Shown: positions 7,926 through 17,075 of the stretch, one piece after another | Position numbering within the stretch: the stretch's first letter is position 1 | Layout: each line of letters starts with the position of its first letter | Origin: an uncultured Selenomonadales bacterium | GTDB lineage: Bacteria; Bacillota; Negativicutes; Selenomonadales; Selenomonadaceae | Length of the DNA: 49,089 nt | NCBI GenBank assembly: GCA_900315155.1 | Contig: OMYB01000019.1 | Span: 1 to 49,089, forward strand | Reading direction: 5' to 3' | Position numbers and translations under genes: made by a program | The notes under the pieces: generated by a model | Seen by the model: the letters and a program-made list of their open reading frames with translations, nothing else | Told to the model about the DNA's origin: nothing | The model's database searches: none

Positions 7926-7983
7926 TTGACAAGGGCGGTCCGTCGTGCTAAGCTAAAGATAACATATGAACAATTAATCATAT
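7926..7983 (+). promoter_or_regulatory. Metal-responsive promoter/operator of the P-type ATPase
   Basis: TTGACA at 7926-7931 is a consensus -35; the -10 (TAAGCT, 7949-7954) is poor. An imperfect inverted repeat follows at 7964-7983: ATATGA and TCATAT arms around ACAATTAA. The half-site TATGAACAA is the typical ArsR/SmtB (CzrA, CadC, ZiaR) operator half. It lies just before the ribosome site of the metal pump. No ArsR gene is nearby, so the regulator must be elsewhere. Confidence 0.6.
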
Positions 7984-8005
7984 ATAAATCAAAGGAGCGA
8001 GTCGA

Positions 8006-10174
8006 ATGAATCAAAAACAAAAGAGGCATCTCGTACGGATCTTGCTGGCAGCGGCGCTGCTCGTAGTGGTCAGCCTGCTTCCCTTGCAGGGCGCGGCACG
8101 GTTTTTTGCGTATCTGATTCCCTATTTGCTTGTGGGCTATGATGTTCTCCGCAAGGCGGGAAAAGGTATTTTGCATCGTCAGCCGTTCGATGAGAATCTC
8201 TTGATGGCCATCGCGACGATCGGTGCCATGGCTCTGGCGATTTATGAAGATGGAGACTACACGGAAGCCATTGCCGTCATGCTGTTCTACCAGGTGGGCG
8301 AGTGGTTCCAGTCCTACGCCGTGGGAAAGAGCCGGCGCGATATCACGGATTTGATGGATATCCGGCCGGATTTCGCGAACATCGAGCAGGATGGGCGACT
8401 GGTACAGGTCGCGCCTGCGGATGTCGCGGTCGGTGCGACGATTGTCGTGCAGCCCGGCGAGAGGGTGCCGCTCGATGGCTGCATCATCGAGGGCTCTTCC
8501 CAGATGAATACGGTGGCTCTCACGGGGGAAAGCGTCCCGCGTACCGTGCATCCCGGGGATGCCGTCCTGAGCGGGTGCATCAATGTGAGCGGCCTCCTGC
8601 GGATCCGGACGACGAAGGCATTTGGGGAGTCCACGGCCTCGAAGATCCTCGCACTCGTGGAAAAAGCCGGTGCCAGGAAGGCGAAGGCAGAGCATTTTAT
8701 CGCACGCTTTGCCCGCGTCTATACGCCCATCGTCGTCGTCTCGGCGGTGCTGCTCGCGGTCGTGCCGCCGCTGGTCCGCGCTGGCTTCCTGGGGGCGCCG
8801 GCGGACTGGGGGACGTGGATTTACCGTGCCCTGACGTTTCTCGTCATCAGCTGCCCCTGCGCGCTCGTGATCAGCATTCCGCTTTCGTTCTTTGCTGGTA
8901 TCGGCGGGGCGAGCCGGCAGGGCGTGCTCATCAAGGGTGCGAACTATCTGGAGACGCTTTCACAGGTCGATACGTTTGTGTTCGATAAGACGGGTACGCT
9001 GACGAAAGGTGTTTTTGAAGTCACGGATCTGCATCCGGATGCGGTGGATCCGCAGGAACTCCTGCATCTCGCTGCGCACGTGGAACGCTTTTCCAAGCAT
9101 CCGATCGGGCTGTCCCTCAAGCAGGCCTTTGCGCATGAAGCGGATGGCTGCTCCGTCGAAGAGGCGGAAGAACGGGCAGGCCAGGGCGTCATCGCCAAGG
9201 TCAATGGACATTCTGTCGCGGTGGGCAACGAGAAACTGATGGACGCGGTAGGCGCGGTCTGGCACCCATGCGAGAAAACGGGCACGATCGTGCATGTGGC
9301 GATGGATGGGACGTATCTCGGGCATATCGTCATCAAGGATGTGGTCAAGGAGCACGCAGCGGAGGCGATGCAGGCGTTGCGCGCGGGCGGCGCGAAGCAG
9401 CTCGTCATGCTGACGGGCGACCGCCGCACGGTAGCGGAGGACATCGCGGGGCAGCTGGGACTGGATGCCGTGTACAGCGAGCTCCTGCCCGGCGACAAGG
9501 TCGAGCAGGTGGAGCGGCTGCTCGCTGCACCGGATCGTTCGGGCAAACTGGCCTTTGTCGGCGATGGCATGAACGATGCGCCGGTGCTGGCCCGCGCGGA
9601 TGTCGGCGTCGCCATGGGCGCCATGGGATCGGATGCCGCGATCGAGGCGGCCGATGTCGTGCTCATGGATGACAACCCGGCTCAGCTGGCTGTGGCGCAG
9701 CGCATTGCGAGAAAGACCATGCGCATCGTCGCGCAGAATATCTGGGGCTCCATCGGCGTCAAGGTGCTCGTGCTCATCCTGGGAGCCGTGGGATTGGCCA
9801 ATATGTGGGCCGCGATCTTTGCCGATGTCGGCGTGATGATCCTCGCCGTATGCAATGCCATGCGTGCCATGTTTTATGGCGGGGCGCGGCCGGGGCAGCC
9901 AGCCCGGGATCGCAGTACCCCCGCGCATGAGGCAGCAGCAGCCCCGTCGGATGCGCCGATGCAGACCTACAAGATCGAGGTGGACTGCGCGAACTGCGCT
10001 CAGCTGATGGAGCAGGCGGCCAACCGGGTCGAGGGCGTCAGGGCGGCACGGGTGAACTTCATGGCACAGCAGATGGAAGTGGAGTTCGTCGATCCGGGAC
10101 AAAAGCAGGCGGTCATGCAGCAGGTGCGCAGCGCATGTAAGGCCGTGGAAGAAGATTGCGAAATCTATCTCTGA
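8006..10174 (+). CDS. P1B-type heavy-metal ATPase (Zn/Cd/Co type) with C-terminal HMA domain
   Basis: The 722-residue ATP-driven metal exporter has the TGES-type actuator motif (ALTGESVPR, about 172), the transmembrane CPC metal site (C283-P-C285), the phosphorylation motif DKTGTLT (D327), and GDGMNDAPVLARADVGVAMG in the P domain. The CPC context (VISCPCALVISIP) fits the CadA/ZntA zinc-cadmium group rather than copper pumps. Unusually there is no N-terminal metal-binding domain; a ferredoxin-like HMA domain is at the C-terminus (about 652-722) with C661 and C664 in VDCANCAQ, linked by a Pro/Ala-rich stretch. AAGGAG lies 9 bases before the ATG. The operator at 7964-7983 predicts derepression by metal. 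Confidence 0.9.
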   Translation: MNQKQKRHLVRILLAAALLVVVSLLPLQGAARFFAYLIPYLLVGYDVLRKAGKGILHRQPFDENLLMAIATIGAMALAIYEDGDYTEAIAVMLFYQVGEWFQSYAVGKSRRDITDLMDIRPDFANIEQDGRLVQVAPADVAVGATIVVQPGERVPLDGCIIEGSSQMNTVALTGESVPRTVHPGDAVLSGCINVSGLLRIRTTKAFGESTASKILALVEKAGARKAKAEHFIARFARVYTPIVVVSAVLLAVVPPLVRAGFLGAPADWGTWIYRALTFLVISCPCALVISIPLSFFAGIGGASRQGVLIKGANYLETLSQVDTFVFDKTGTLTKGVFEVTDLHPDAVDPQELLHLAAHVERFSKHPIGLSLKQAFAHEADGCSVEEAEERAGQGVIAKVNGHSVAVGNEKLMDAVGAVWHPCEKTGTIVHVAMDGTYLGHIVIKDVVKEHAAEAMQALRAGGAKQLVMLTGDRRTVAEDIAGQLGLDAVYSELLPGDKVEQVERLLAAPDRSGKLAFVGDGMNDAPVLARADVGVAMGAMGSDAAIEAADVVLMDDNPAQLAVAQRIARKTMRIVAQNIWGSIGVKVLVLILGAVGLANMWAAIFADVGVMILAVCNAMRAMFYGGARPGQPARDRSTPAHEAAAAPSDAPMQTYKIEVDCANCAQLMEQAANRVEGVRAARVNFMAQQMEVEFVDPGQKQAVMQQVRSACKAVEEDCEIYL

Positions 10175-10205
10175 TGCCTGCAACGCCGCGCCGGTGGGAA
10201 AGTGA

Positions 10206-10268
10206 TTGTCACGATGGCATCGGTGATGCTATAATATGGAGAGATCCCAAGGGACGGTGACGTCCCTT
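10206..10268 (+). promoter_or_regulatory. dtd promoter and leader hairpin
   Basis: TTGTCA (10206-10211) and TATAAT (10230-10235) are 18 bases apart. Just downstream of the expected start site is a perfect 8-bp hairpin, AAGGGACG/CGTCCCTT with loop GTGA (10249-10268), followed by TTCT. It could be a short attenuator or a stabilising 5' hairpin. Confidence 0.55.
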
Positions 10269-10316
10269 TTCTAGTGGGAAAATTTCGAACCGTATGGATG
10301 GGAGAGGAGCGCTCGT

Positions 10317-10757
10317 ATGCGGGCTGTTGTCACACGTGTAAAGGAAGCATCCGTCACGATCGACGGGAACGTCCATGGGCAGATCGGGCAGGGATATCTC
10401 ATCCTGCTCGGCGTCGGCCCGGAGGATACGGAGGCCGTCGCAGAAAAGCTGGCCGACCGGATCTGCCACCTGCGTGTCTTTGAAGATGAGCAGGGCAAGA
10501 TGAACCGTGACCTCAGCCAGGTCGGCGGCTCCGTCCTCGTCGTCTCGCAGTTCACGCTTTACGCAGACCTCAAAAGCCGCCGTCCTGGGTTTTCCCATGC
10601 GGCGAAACCGGACCTGGCAAAGCCTCTGTATGAGCACTTCATGCAGGCTGTCGCGGATCACGGCTTTTCCGTTGCTCATGGGGAGTTTGGCGCTGATATG
10701 CAGGTCAGCTCCGTCAACGATGGCCCGGTCACACTGCTTTACGATACGGATCGGTAA
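10317..10757 (+). CDS. dtd: D-aminoacyl-tRNA deacylase
   Basis: The 146-residue protein matches DTD in length and motifs. It begins [17 protein letters not shown], has the SQFTLYAD motif (about 79-86) and ends with a GPVT-type motif ([10 protein letters not shown]) that forms the cross-subunit chiral-selective pocket. It hydrolyses D-aminoacyl-tRNAs (and Gly-tRNA-Ala mischarges) in the cytoplasm as a dimer. GGAGAGGAG lies before the ATG. The exported protein gene at 10781 follows by 23 bases. Confidence 0.95.
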   Translation: MRAVVTRVKEASVTIDGNVHGQIGQGYLILLGVGPEDTEAVAEKLADRICHLRVFEDEQGKMNRDLSQVGGSVLVVSQFTLYADLKSRRPGFSHAAKPDLAKPLYEHFMQAVADHGFSVAHGEFGADMQVSSVNDGPVTLLYDTDR

Positions 10758-10780
10758 TCCCGTAGAAAGGGAGGAATACC

Positions 10781-11428
10781 ATGAAGAAGTATTTTCGCGC
10801 TTTTCTTCTCATGGCCGCTATCCTGTGCGCGCTGACGGTGCCCGGCATGGCGGCGAAGGCCGGCGTCCTGGCCTCGGATTTCTCGTATCGGGGCATTGCG
10901 CTGGGGAGCACGGCGACAGAGGTGCGTACCGCACTCGGTGAGCCTCTGTATGATAAGGGCTTGAACCGGCAGGGCATCGCCGTCGATGACTGGGTTTACG
11001 ACAAAGGTGTGACCGTGTCCATCGCACGCCGTACGGGCCAGGTCGTGAATATCGATGTCGACCTGTCGAAGCAGGAATCCTATGTCCTGCGTGACAGCGT
11101 GCGCTACGGGGCGACGTCGGCGTGGCTGCAGCATGTGTATGGAAAGCAGGCACGGCAGAACATGGAGGGAGAGTCGTACTATATTTACAGCATGCCTCAA
11201 AAGCCGCACCATCGGCTGCTCTTTGCCCTCGACAGCACGGACTACCATCTGATCGCCCTGCGCATCACGAGCCTGCCCCTGACGGAGGAGGAGCTCGATG
11301 CGTGGGCGGAGGCGGATGACGCGGAGCTCGATGCGATGGCGGAGGATCCTGTCATGGCCGACAAAACCATCGATATTTCGGCTCTTCCACAGGCGAACGA
11401 TGTGAAAATAGGAGGATATTTGCCTTGA
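10781..11428 (+). CDS. Exported BamE/SmpA-like hypothetical protein
   Basis: The 215-residue protein has a Sec signal peptide (MKKYFRAFLLMAAILCALTVPGMAAKA). It then carries IALGSTATEVRTALGEPLYDKG, resembling the helical hairpin of BamE/SmpA-like domains in small envelope proteins; this is a motif-level match only. The mature protein is beta-rich with an acidic tail (EEELDAWAEADDAELDAMAED). AAAGGGAGG lies before the ATG. Its stop overlaps the TTG start of the YitT gene, so the two are probably co-translated. Function is unknown. Confidence 0.65.
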   Translation: MKKYFRAFLLMAAILCALTVPGMAAKAGVLASDFSYRGIALGSTATEVRTALGEPLYDKGLNRQGIAVDDWVYDKGVTVSIARRTGQVVNIDVDLSKQESYVLRDSVRYGATSAWLQHVYGKQARQNMEGESYYIYSMPQKPHHRLLFALDSTDYHLIALRITSLPLTEEELDAWAEADDAELDAMAEDPVMADKTIDISALPQANDVKIGGYLP

Positions 11429-12348
11429 TTTTGATGCGCATGATGCAGCACCGCGCGCTGCGTTACCTCGGCATAACGGCCGGCTGCCTGCTCGCGAGCT
11501 CATCCATCAACCTGTTTCTCGTGCCTTCGCATCTGCTGACGGGCGGCGCCACGGGCATCGCGATGATTTTCTACTACCTGTTCCAGCTGCCCATCGGCTT
11601 GCAGACGTTTCTCTACAACATCCCGCTGCTCGTCGCGGCGTGGCGGCTCATGGGCAAAGGGTACACGTTCGACGTCATCATTGGCACGGCGATTTTCTCG
11701 TTCTGCCTGGATCTCACGAGGCCACTGAACGCCTACGCGCCGGTCAGTGACCTCATGCTCGCGGCCATCTTCGGCGGCGTGTTCAACGGCATCGGCTACG
11801 GCCTCGTGTTCCGCATGAACGGCAGCACGGGCGGCTTTGACATCATCGGCGCGATCGTGAAGAAATACTGGTCGTACAACATGGGCGGCGTCATCTTCTC
11901 GTTCAACTGCATGGTCATGCTCGTCTCCGCCTTTTTGTTCGGCGTGGCCCCGGCGATGTTTACCCTCATCTGCATGTATATGAACAGCGCCGTCACGGAT
12001 AAGGTCATTGCGGGCTTCAAGAACCGCAAGGCCGTGCTCATCGTCTCTAACAGGGCAGAGCAGATCGCCGATGGCATCATGGATGAAGTTCACCGCGGCG
12101 TCACGTTCCTGCACGGTGCGGGCGCGTATACGCATTATCAGCGCGACGTGATCCTCGCCGTCGTGAACATCACGCAGGTCACGAAGATCAAGCTCATCGC
12201 GAACGTCATCGATCCGCGCGCCTTCATGATCGTCATCTCGGCGAATGAAGTGCTCGGCAAGGGCTTCTCGCATCCCGGCAGCGACCTGCGCGATATGATG
12301 AAACAGCGCCTCGCCCAGCAGAAGTCGGCCGAGCGCGAAAAACAGTAA
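11425..12348 (+). CDS. YitT family membrane protein (DUF161 + DUF2179)
   Basis: The 307-residue protein has five to six N-terminal membrane segments with the YitT signature (INLFLVPSHLLTGGATGIAMI, NGSTGGFDIIGAIVKK). A C-terminal soluble DUF2179 ferredoxin-like domain is at about 205-290 (VTFLHGAGAYTHYQRDVILAVV). Members are common in Firmicutes; their transport or signalling role is not settled. TTG at 11425 is chosen because GGAGGA lies 8 bases upstream and the start overlaps the preceding TGA; ATG at 11434 is an alternative. The C-terminus is Lys/Gln-rich. Confidence 0.85.
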   Translation: MILMRMMQHRALRYLGITAGCLLASSSINLFLVPSHLLTGGATGIAMIFYYLFQLPIGLQTFLYNIPLLVAAWRLMGKGYTFDVIIGTAIFSFCLDLTRPLNAYAPVSDLMLAAIFGGVFNGIGYGLVFRMNGSTGGFDIIGAIVKKYWSYNMGGVIFSFNCMVMLVSAFLFGVAPAMFTLICMYMNSAVTDKVIAGFKNRKAVLIVSNRAEQIADGIMDEVHRGVTFLHGAGAYTHYQRDVILAVVNITQVTKIKLIANVIDPRAFMIVISANEVLGKGFSHPGSDLRDMMKQRLAQQKSAEREKQ

Positions 12349-12414
12349 AGCCGTTTTGTTTTTCCGTTCTGCTTGCAGAACCATAGGGAGTTTTATATAG
12401 GGAGGGCATGCATC

Positions 12415-12996
12415 ATGGACAATCTTGCGTATAAAGAGCCGCCGCACGTCGAGCGCATCGAGGGGAAGACGTATCTGATGTCGCCTCGGCCGCGCGTGCC
12501 ACACAATCGCGTGATTTTCAATATCGCGAATATTTTTGGCGGTTATCTCAAAGGGAAGACCTGCGTGCCTTTTGCAGATGGCACGGATGTCTTTTTGGAT
12601 GATAAGAATCAGTATGTTCCCGATGCCATGATTGTCTGCGACCGTTCCATCATCAAGAGTGACGGCGTTCATGGAGCGCCAGATCTTGTCGTGGAGGTGC
12701 TGTCACCGTCGACGTCAAAAAATGACCGTGGCGCGAAGATGCGCCATTACGCGATGGCGGGAGTCAAGGAGTATTGGCTCATCACGCCGCTGGAGAAGCT
12801 TGTAGAGGTCTACTATAATGTGGACGGTCATTTCGAGATCGACGAGACGTATACGATTTACGAAGATTGGGAAATCAAGCAGATGACGGAGGAAGAACGC
12901 GCTGCTGCGAAGACGGAGATTCCGGTCTCGCTCTACGATGATTTCCTTGTCCCTCTCGAAGACATCTTCTGGGATGTCGATGCCTTTTTAAGATAG
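12415..12996 (+). CDS. Uma2-family PD-(D/E)XK nuclease-like protein
   Basis: The 193-residue protein carries the Uma2/DUF820 pattern: MSPRPRVPHNRV near the start, PDAMIVCD, then APDLVVEVLSPSTSKNDRGAKMRHYAMAGVKEYWLI, which contains the E-x-V core of a restriction-like fold. Biological roles of Uma2 proteins are unclear. ATG at 12415 is preferred over 12373 because GGGAGGG (12400-12406) lies 8 bases upstream. The last 50 residues are acidic. It appears monocistronic. Confidence 0.8.
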   Translation: MDNLAYKEPPHVERIEGKTYLMSPRPRVPHNRVIFNIANIFGGYLKGKTCVPFADGTDVFLDDKNQYVPDAMIVCDRSIIKSDGVHGAPDLVVEVLSPSTSKNDRGAKMRHYAMAGVKEYWLITPLEKLVEVYYNVDGHFEIDETYTIYEDWEIKQMTEEERAAAKTEIPVSLYDDFLVPLEDIFWDVDAFLR

Positions 12997-13084
12997 CCAT
13001 TCGCGCTTCAGCGCTTACTGTCGCGCTATCAGAAGCAGCGGCGGGCTTGGAAGCCGTGAGCAGGCGATGATGTGATAGAAGAGA

Positions 13085-13113
13085 TTGCAGAAATCGCTGC
13101 TTTCTAGTATGAT
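13085..13113 (+). promoter_or_regulatory. Promoter of the cyclophilin gene
   Basis: TTGCAG (13085-13090) and TATGAT (13108-13113) are separated by exactly 17 bases. A GC-rich imperfect hairpin (about 13117-13151, arms GTACGCAC and GTGCGACTGTAC) lies between it and the ribosome site. Confidence 0.6.
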
Positions 13114-13169
13114 AGACCTCGACGGTACGCACGCGATGGGTGCGACTGTACGAAGGAGGTAAGGTAATA

Positions 13170-13733
13170 ATGAAGAAAGTATGGATTTTGGTGCTGGCAA
13201 TGATGCTGGCATTGACGGGCGGCTGTGTGGCCGCTGGAAGTAATGGAGGAAATAAAGTGAGCAATCCTACGGCAATCATGGAAACGAACCAGGGCACGAT
13301 CGAGATCGAGCTCTATCTGGACAAGACGCCGGTTACGGCACAGAACTTCATCGACCTTTCGAAGAAAGGCTTTTACGATGGCGTCATCTTCCACCGCGTC
13401 ATCGACGGCTTTATGATCCAGGGCGGCGACCCGACGGGCACGGGCACGGGCGGCCCGGGCTACACGATCGAGGACGAGTTCCTGCCGGATCTGAAGTTCA
13501 ACAAGAAGGGCATCCTCGCCATGGCGAACACGGGCATGCCGCATACGGGCGGCAGCCAGTTCTTCATCACGCTCGCCGAGACGCCGTGGCTCAACGGTCA
13601 TCACACGATTTTCGGCAAGGTGACGAAGGGCATGGATGTCGTCGAGAAGATCGGCCACAAGGAGACGGATTTCTCCGACCGTCCGCTCGAGGATGTTGTG
13701 ATCCAGAAAGTCACGATCCAAGAAGCGAAGTAA
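13170..13733 (+). CDS. Lipoprotein peptidyl-prolyl cis-trans isomerase (cyclophilin type)
   Basis: The 187-residue protein has a lipoprotein signal peptide with lipobox LTGGC (Cys about residue 20). The cyclophilin core follows: [25 protein letters not shown], then [17 protein letters not shown] and a TIFGKV end motif. The active-site Arg (FHR), Phe and Gln (SQFF) are present. It should fold proline-containing proteins outside the cytoplasm, anchored to a membrane. AGGAGG lies 9 bases before the ATG; the upstream in-frame ATG at 13140 precedes this ribosome site and is rejected. Its TAA overlaps the next ATG by one base. Confidence 0.92.
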   Translation: MKKVWILVLAMMLALTGGCVAAGSNGGNKVSNPTAIMETNQGTIEIELYLDKTPVTAQNFIDLSKKGFYDGVIFHRVIDGFMIQGGDPTGTGTGGPGYTIEDEFLPDLKFNKKGILAMANTGMPHTGGSQFFITLAETPWLNGHHTIFGKVTKGMDVVEKIGHKETDFSDRPLEDVVIQKVTIQEAK

Positions 13734-13999
13734 TGGCCGCCTACACCTATATCGTCCGATGTGCGGATGGCAGTCTCTATACGGGCTGGACGGACGATCT
13801 GGAGAAACGGGTCGCGGCGCATAACGCGGGCAAGGGTGCGAAGTACACGCGCTCGCGCAGGCCCGTGGAGCTCGTGTATGCGGAGACGTTTTCGGATGCC
13901 CGTGAGGCGATGAGCCGCGAGTGGCATATCAAGCATCTGACGCGTGCACAGAAAATCGCTCTCATTGACAAGAAAGCAGAAAATCTGTATAATAAATAG
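13733..13999 (+). CDS. GIY-YIG nuclease-like protein (UPF0213/YhbQ type)
   Basis: The 88-residue protein is a single GIY-YIG domain: YTYIVRCADGSLYTGWTDDLEKRV carries the YIV...YTG pair and catalytic Arg, followed by HNAGKGAKYTRSRRPVELVY and the Glu in SREWHIK. This is the compact YhbQ/UPF0213 family, linked in E. coli to nucleic acid damage responses. The length is normal. The start overlaps the preceding stop (TAATG). A consensus promoter for greA lies within its 3' end. Confidence 0.9.
   Translation: MAAYTYIVRCADGSLYTGWTDDLEKRVAAHNAGKGAKYTRSRRPVELVYAETFSDAREAMSREWHIKHLTRAQKIALIDKKAENLYNK
13965..13993 (+). promoter_or_regulatory. Consensus sigma-70 promoter for greA-lysS
   Basis: TTGACA (13965-13970) and TATAAT (13988-13993) match consensus in all 12 positions with 17-base spacing. 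It lies inside the last codons of the GIY-YIG gene, about 70 bases before greA. Confidence 0.8.
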
Positions 14000-14064
14000 A
14001 CTGTGCAGGCGCGTTTTCCTGCGATTTTTGCGATTTTATTGATGAAAAGAAGGGACGTTATACC

Positions 14065-14535
14065 ATGGCAGACAAGAAAGTCCTGGTCACTGAGGAAGGC
14101 TATAATAAACTCGTCGAGAAACTGAAGTACAAAAAGAGTGTCGAGCGTATCCAGATCGCGGAGCGCCTGAAAGCGGCTATCGCGCTGGGCGACCTTTCCG
14201 AGAACTCTGAGTACGATGACGCGAAGAACCAGCAGGCTTTCCTCGAGGGTGAAATCCAGGAACTCGAGGCGAAAATCCGCAACTCGGAAATCATCAAGGC
14301 CGGCACGGGCGATGTCGTTCAGATGGGTTCCACGGTTACGGTCAAGGATGTCGAGTTCGACGAGGAGGATACGTATACGATCGTCGGCTCCACCGAGGCT
14401 GACCCGGATGAGGACAAGATTTCGAACGAGTCCCCGCTCGGCCAGGCGCTGCTCGGCCAGAAAAAAGGCACGACGGTTGAGGTACACGCCCCGGCCGGCA
14501 TCATCAAGTACGAGATCGTGGACATCAAGGGCTGA
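14065..14535 (+). CDS. greA: Transcription elongation factor GreA
   Basis: The 156-residue protein has the N-terminal coiled-coil hairpin (EEGYNKLVEKLKYKKSVERIQIAERLKAA) with the acidic tip GDLSENSEYDDAK that enters the polymerase secondary channel, then an FKBP-like C-terminal domain (TYTIVGSTEADP, SPLGQALLGQKKGTTVEV). It rescues backtracked RNA polymerase by stimulating transcript cleavage. AGAAGGG lies upstream of the ATG. It is followed by lysS after 39 bases, a common arrangement in Firmicutes. Confidence 0.97.
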   Translation: MADKKVLVTEEGYNKLVEKLKYKKSVERIQIAERLKAAIALGDLSENSEYDDAKNQQAFLEGEIQELEAKIRNSEIIKAGTGDVVQMGSTVTVKDVEFDEEDTYTIVGSTEADPDEDKISNESPLGQALLGQKKGTTVEVHAPAGIIKYEIVDIKG

Positions 14536-14574
14536 TTGTCCCATCGATTGCCAGAGATATAGGAGTGAATCGTT

Positions 14575-16086
14575 TTGTCAGATAAGAACAAGGAGCAGGC
14601 AGCACCGCAGCAGGACGAAAACGAGATGTTCGAAGTCCGCCGCGAGAAGATGCAGGCTTTTGCCGACCTGGGCGTTGCCCCGTTCGGCCATCGCTATGAC
14701 GTGGATCATCATGCCACGGAAGTCAAAGAAGAGTATGCACACCTCGAGGGCGAGGATGAAGGCGGCGAAGTGAGCATCGCGGGCCGCCTCATGGCAATCC
14801 GCGGCCACGGCAAGGCTTCGTTTGCTACGCTGCGCGACGCCTCGGGCGATATCCAGATTTATTTCAAGCTGGACGTGCTCGGCGAGGAGAAATATAAGCA
14901 GGAGTTCAAGAAACTCGATATCGGCGACATCATCGGCGTCAAAGGCGTCGTGTTCAAGACGCGCCGCGGTGAGATTACCGTGCGCGTCGAGGACTTCACG
15001 CTGCTTTCGAAATCCCTGCGCCCGCTGCCGGAGAAGTTCCACGGCCTCAAGGACGTCGATATCCGCTACCGCCAGCGTTACCTCGACCTCATCATGAACC
15101 TCGATGTGCGCGAGACGTTCCGCAAGCGTTCGCGCGCACTGAAGTCCATCCGCTCGTATCTCGACGAGCGCGGCTTCCTCGAAGTGGAGACGCCGGTGCT
15201 GTCGTCGATCGCCGGTGGTGCAGCGGCGCGTCCGTTCATCACGCATCATAACGCACTCGATATCGACCTGTATCTCCGCATCGCAACGGAGCTGAACCTC
15301 AAACGCCTCATCGTGGGCGGACTGGAGCGCGTCTACGAGATGGGCCGCGTGTTCCGCAACGAGGGCATGGATGTGCGCCACAATCCGGAGTTCACGTCCA
15401 TTGAGATTTACCAGGCCTATGCCGACTACAACGACATCATGGATATGACCGAGGGCATCGTGAAAAATGCGGCCATGGCCGTCTGCGGCTCGCTCCAGGT
15501 CACATATCAGGGCGTCGAGCTCGACTTCTCCCATGCGAAGCGTATCAGCATGAACGATGCGGTCAAAGAGGCTACGGGCAAAGACTTCCTCTCCTGCCAG
15601 ACGGTGGAGGAAGCCCGCAAGATGGCAGACGAGATCGGCGTGCCCTACGAGGAGCGCCACGGCATCGGCGGCATCCTGAACCAGGCTTTCGAAGAGAAAG
15701 TCGAGGAGACGCTCATGCAGCCGACCTTCATCACGAACCATCCGACGGAGATCTCTCCGCTCGCCAAGCGCAACCCGGACGATCCGCGCGTCACGGACCG
15801 CTTCGAGTTCTTCGCGTACGGCCGCGAGCTTGCGAACGGCTTTACGGAGCTCAACGACCCGATCGACCAGAAGGGTCGCTTCCTCGACCAGCTCAAGCAG
15901 CGTGAGGCCGGCGACGACGAGGCTCACGTCATGGACGAAGACTTCGTCCGCGCCCTCGAGTACGGCCTCCCGCCGACAGGCGGCCTCGGCATCGGCGTCG
16001 ACCGCCTCGTCATGTTCCTGACCGACGCCCCGTCGATCCGCGACGTGCTCCTGTTCCCGACCATGAAGCCGATTGATCACGAATAA
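14575..16086 (+). CDS. lysS: Lysyl-tRNA synthetase, class II
   Basis: The 503-residue enzyme charges tRNA-Lys. It has an N-terminal OB-fold anticodon-binding domain (about 60-150; [21 protein letters not shown]), then the class II core with motif 1 ([18 protein letters not shown]), motif 2 ([21 protein letters not shown]) and motif 3 ([15 protein letters not shown]). The length is normal. TTG at 14575 is the start because AGGAG lies 9 bases upstream and the frame matches the family start. Its stop is only 3 bases from the stop of the convergent AraC gene, with no hairpin between. Confidence 0.97.
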   Translation: MSDKNKEQAAPQQDENEMFEVRREKMQAFADLGVAPFGHRYDVDHHATEVKEEYAHLEGEDEGGEVSIAGRLMAIRGHGKASFATLRDASGDIQIYFKLDVLGEEKYKQEFKKLDIGDIIGVKGVVFKTRRGEITVRVEDFTLLSKSLRPLPEKFHGLKDVDIRYRQRYLDLIMNLDVRETFRKRSRALKSIRSYLDERGFLEVETPVLSSIAGGAAARPFITHHNALDIDLYLRIATELNLKRLIVGGLERVYEMGRVFRNEGMDVRHNPEFTSIEIYQAYADYNDIMDMTEGIVKNAAMAVCGSLQVTYQGVELDFSHAKRISMNDAVKEATGKDFLSCQTVEEARKMADEIGVPYEERHGIGGILNQAFEEKVEETLMQPTFITNHPTEISPLAKRNPDDPRVTDRFEFFAYGRELANGFTELNDPIDQKGRFLDQLKQREAGDDEAHVMDEDFVRALEYGLPPTGGLGIGVDRLVMFLTDAPSIRDVLLFPTMKPIDHE

Positions 16087-16089
16087 GCA

Positions 16090-17001
16090 TCATTTGCGTT
16101 CGCGCCATTGCTGCGGCGTGCAGTGGTAGCGCTTGCGGAAGGCGCGGCAGAACGTAGAGTAGTCCTTGAAACCGCAGCTCAGGCTGATGGTTGTTGTGGG
16201 GCTGTTGTCTTTGGATAGCAGGTCTGCGGCGGCTATCAGCCTTTTGCTTTGCACGTACTGGTGGAGCGTATAGCCCGTGTCGGCCTTGAATTTATGCATG
16301 AGGTAGGAGGCACTCAGGAAGTTCTCCCTGGCGATGGTCTCCACGCTGAGGTCCTCGGTGAGATGGTCGCTGATGTAGGCGAGGACCTGCTGGATTTTTT
16401 CGTCGCTGTTTTCGGCCTGGAGGTCTTCGAGTTCGTGGCCTTCGAGTGAGCGGTTGATGAGGATGAGGAATTCGATGAAGAGGATCTGCGTGTAGAGGTC
16501 GTTGGCAAAGCCCTCCGCGTGTGCCGTGCGCTCGAGTTTGTCCATGTGAAACAGCAGGTCGTGGCTGCGCTCGGCGGTCTGGTGGCGCACGCCGGAGCCG
16601 CCGACGAAACAGCGGCTGAGGTCGGCACCGCTTTTGTCCTCGGCCGACCAGTGCGCGAGAAAATCGGGCGAGACGTAGATGACGATGCGGCTGTATGTCG
16701 AGCCGTCCCAATGGAACACGGGGCGGTGAATCGCGCCCGCCGGCACAAAGATGAGGTCGTGGGGCTCGAGGTGCCAGGTGCGCCCTTCGATGATGTAGTC
16801 CACGTTCCCGTTGAGGAACAGGATGATCTTGTGGAAATCATGATAATGGAATGAAACAGGGCGGGGGGCACTCTCCTGCAGGCGGAACACGCGATACCCC
16901 GTGTGCAGGTATCCCTTTTTCATCGAGGACGTTTCATACGTGCCCAGATAGGCGGCATAGGCGCGGTCCGTCGCCGCGCGGCGGCTTTTTTCATCACTCA
17001 T
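16090..17001 (-). CDS. AraC-family transcriptional regulator with cupin domain
   Basis: The 303-residue protein has an N-terminal cupin (VSFHYHDFHKIILFLNGNVDYIIEGRTWHLEPHDLIFVPAGAIH) that likely senses a small ligand, and a C-terminal double HTH (LSVETIARENFLSASYLMHKFKADTGYTLHQYV and ISLSCGFKDYSTFCRAFRKRYHCTPQQWR). It should bind DNA at a promoter of an unknown, possibly carbohydrate, target. ATG at 17001 is chosen because AAAGGAAAG lies upstream; the in-frame ATG at 17058 lies before that site. No obvious target operon is adjacent; the divergent neighbour is the DapF-like gene. Confidence 0.88.
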   Translation of the reverse strand: MSDEKSRRAATDRAYAAYLGTYETSSMKKGYLHTGYRVFRLQESAPRPVSFHYHDFHKIILFLNGNVDYIIEGRTWHLEPHDLIFVPAGAIHRPVFHWDGSTYSRIVIYVSPDFLAHWSAEDKSGADLSRCFVGGSGVRHQTAERSHDLLFHMDKLERTAHAEGFANDLYTQILFIEFLILINRSLEGHELEDLQAENSDEKIQQVLAYISDHLTEDLSVETIARENFLSASYLMHKFKADTGYTLHQYVQSKRLIAAADLLSKDNSPTTTISLSCGFKDYSTFCRAFRKRYHCTPQQWRERK

Positions 17002-17046
17002 TGTGTTTCTTTCCTTTCTGATGGTCTCTGTCCGTCGTTTCTTTCT

Positions 17047-17075
17047 ATCATACAGCATTTTTTGCCATACGTTAA
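17047..17075 (-). promoter_or_regulatory. Promoter of the AraC-type gene
   Basis: On the minus strand TTAACG (17070-17075) and TATGAT (17047-17052) are 17 bases apart, ending 45 bases before the ATG. A plus-strand TATAAT at 17112-17117 with a weak -35 probably serves the divergent gene. Confidence 0.5.

Noticed and set aside
8960..10183. Long minus-strand frame opposite the P-type ATPase
   Set aside because: It is a GC-rich shadow of the ATPase gene, as are the long opposite frames over lysS, uvrA, uvrB, uvrC, the AAA+ gene and the EEP protein gene.
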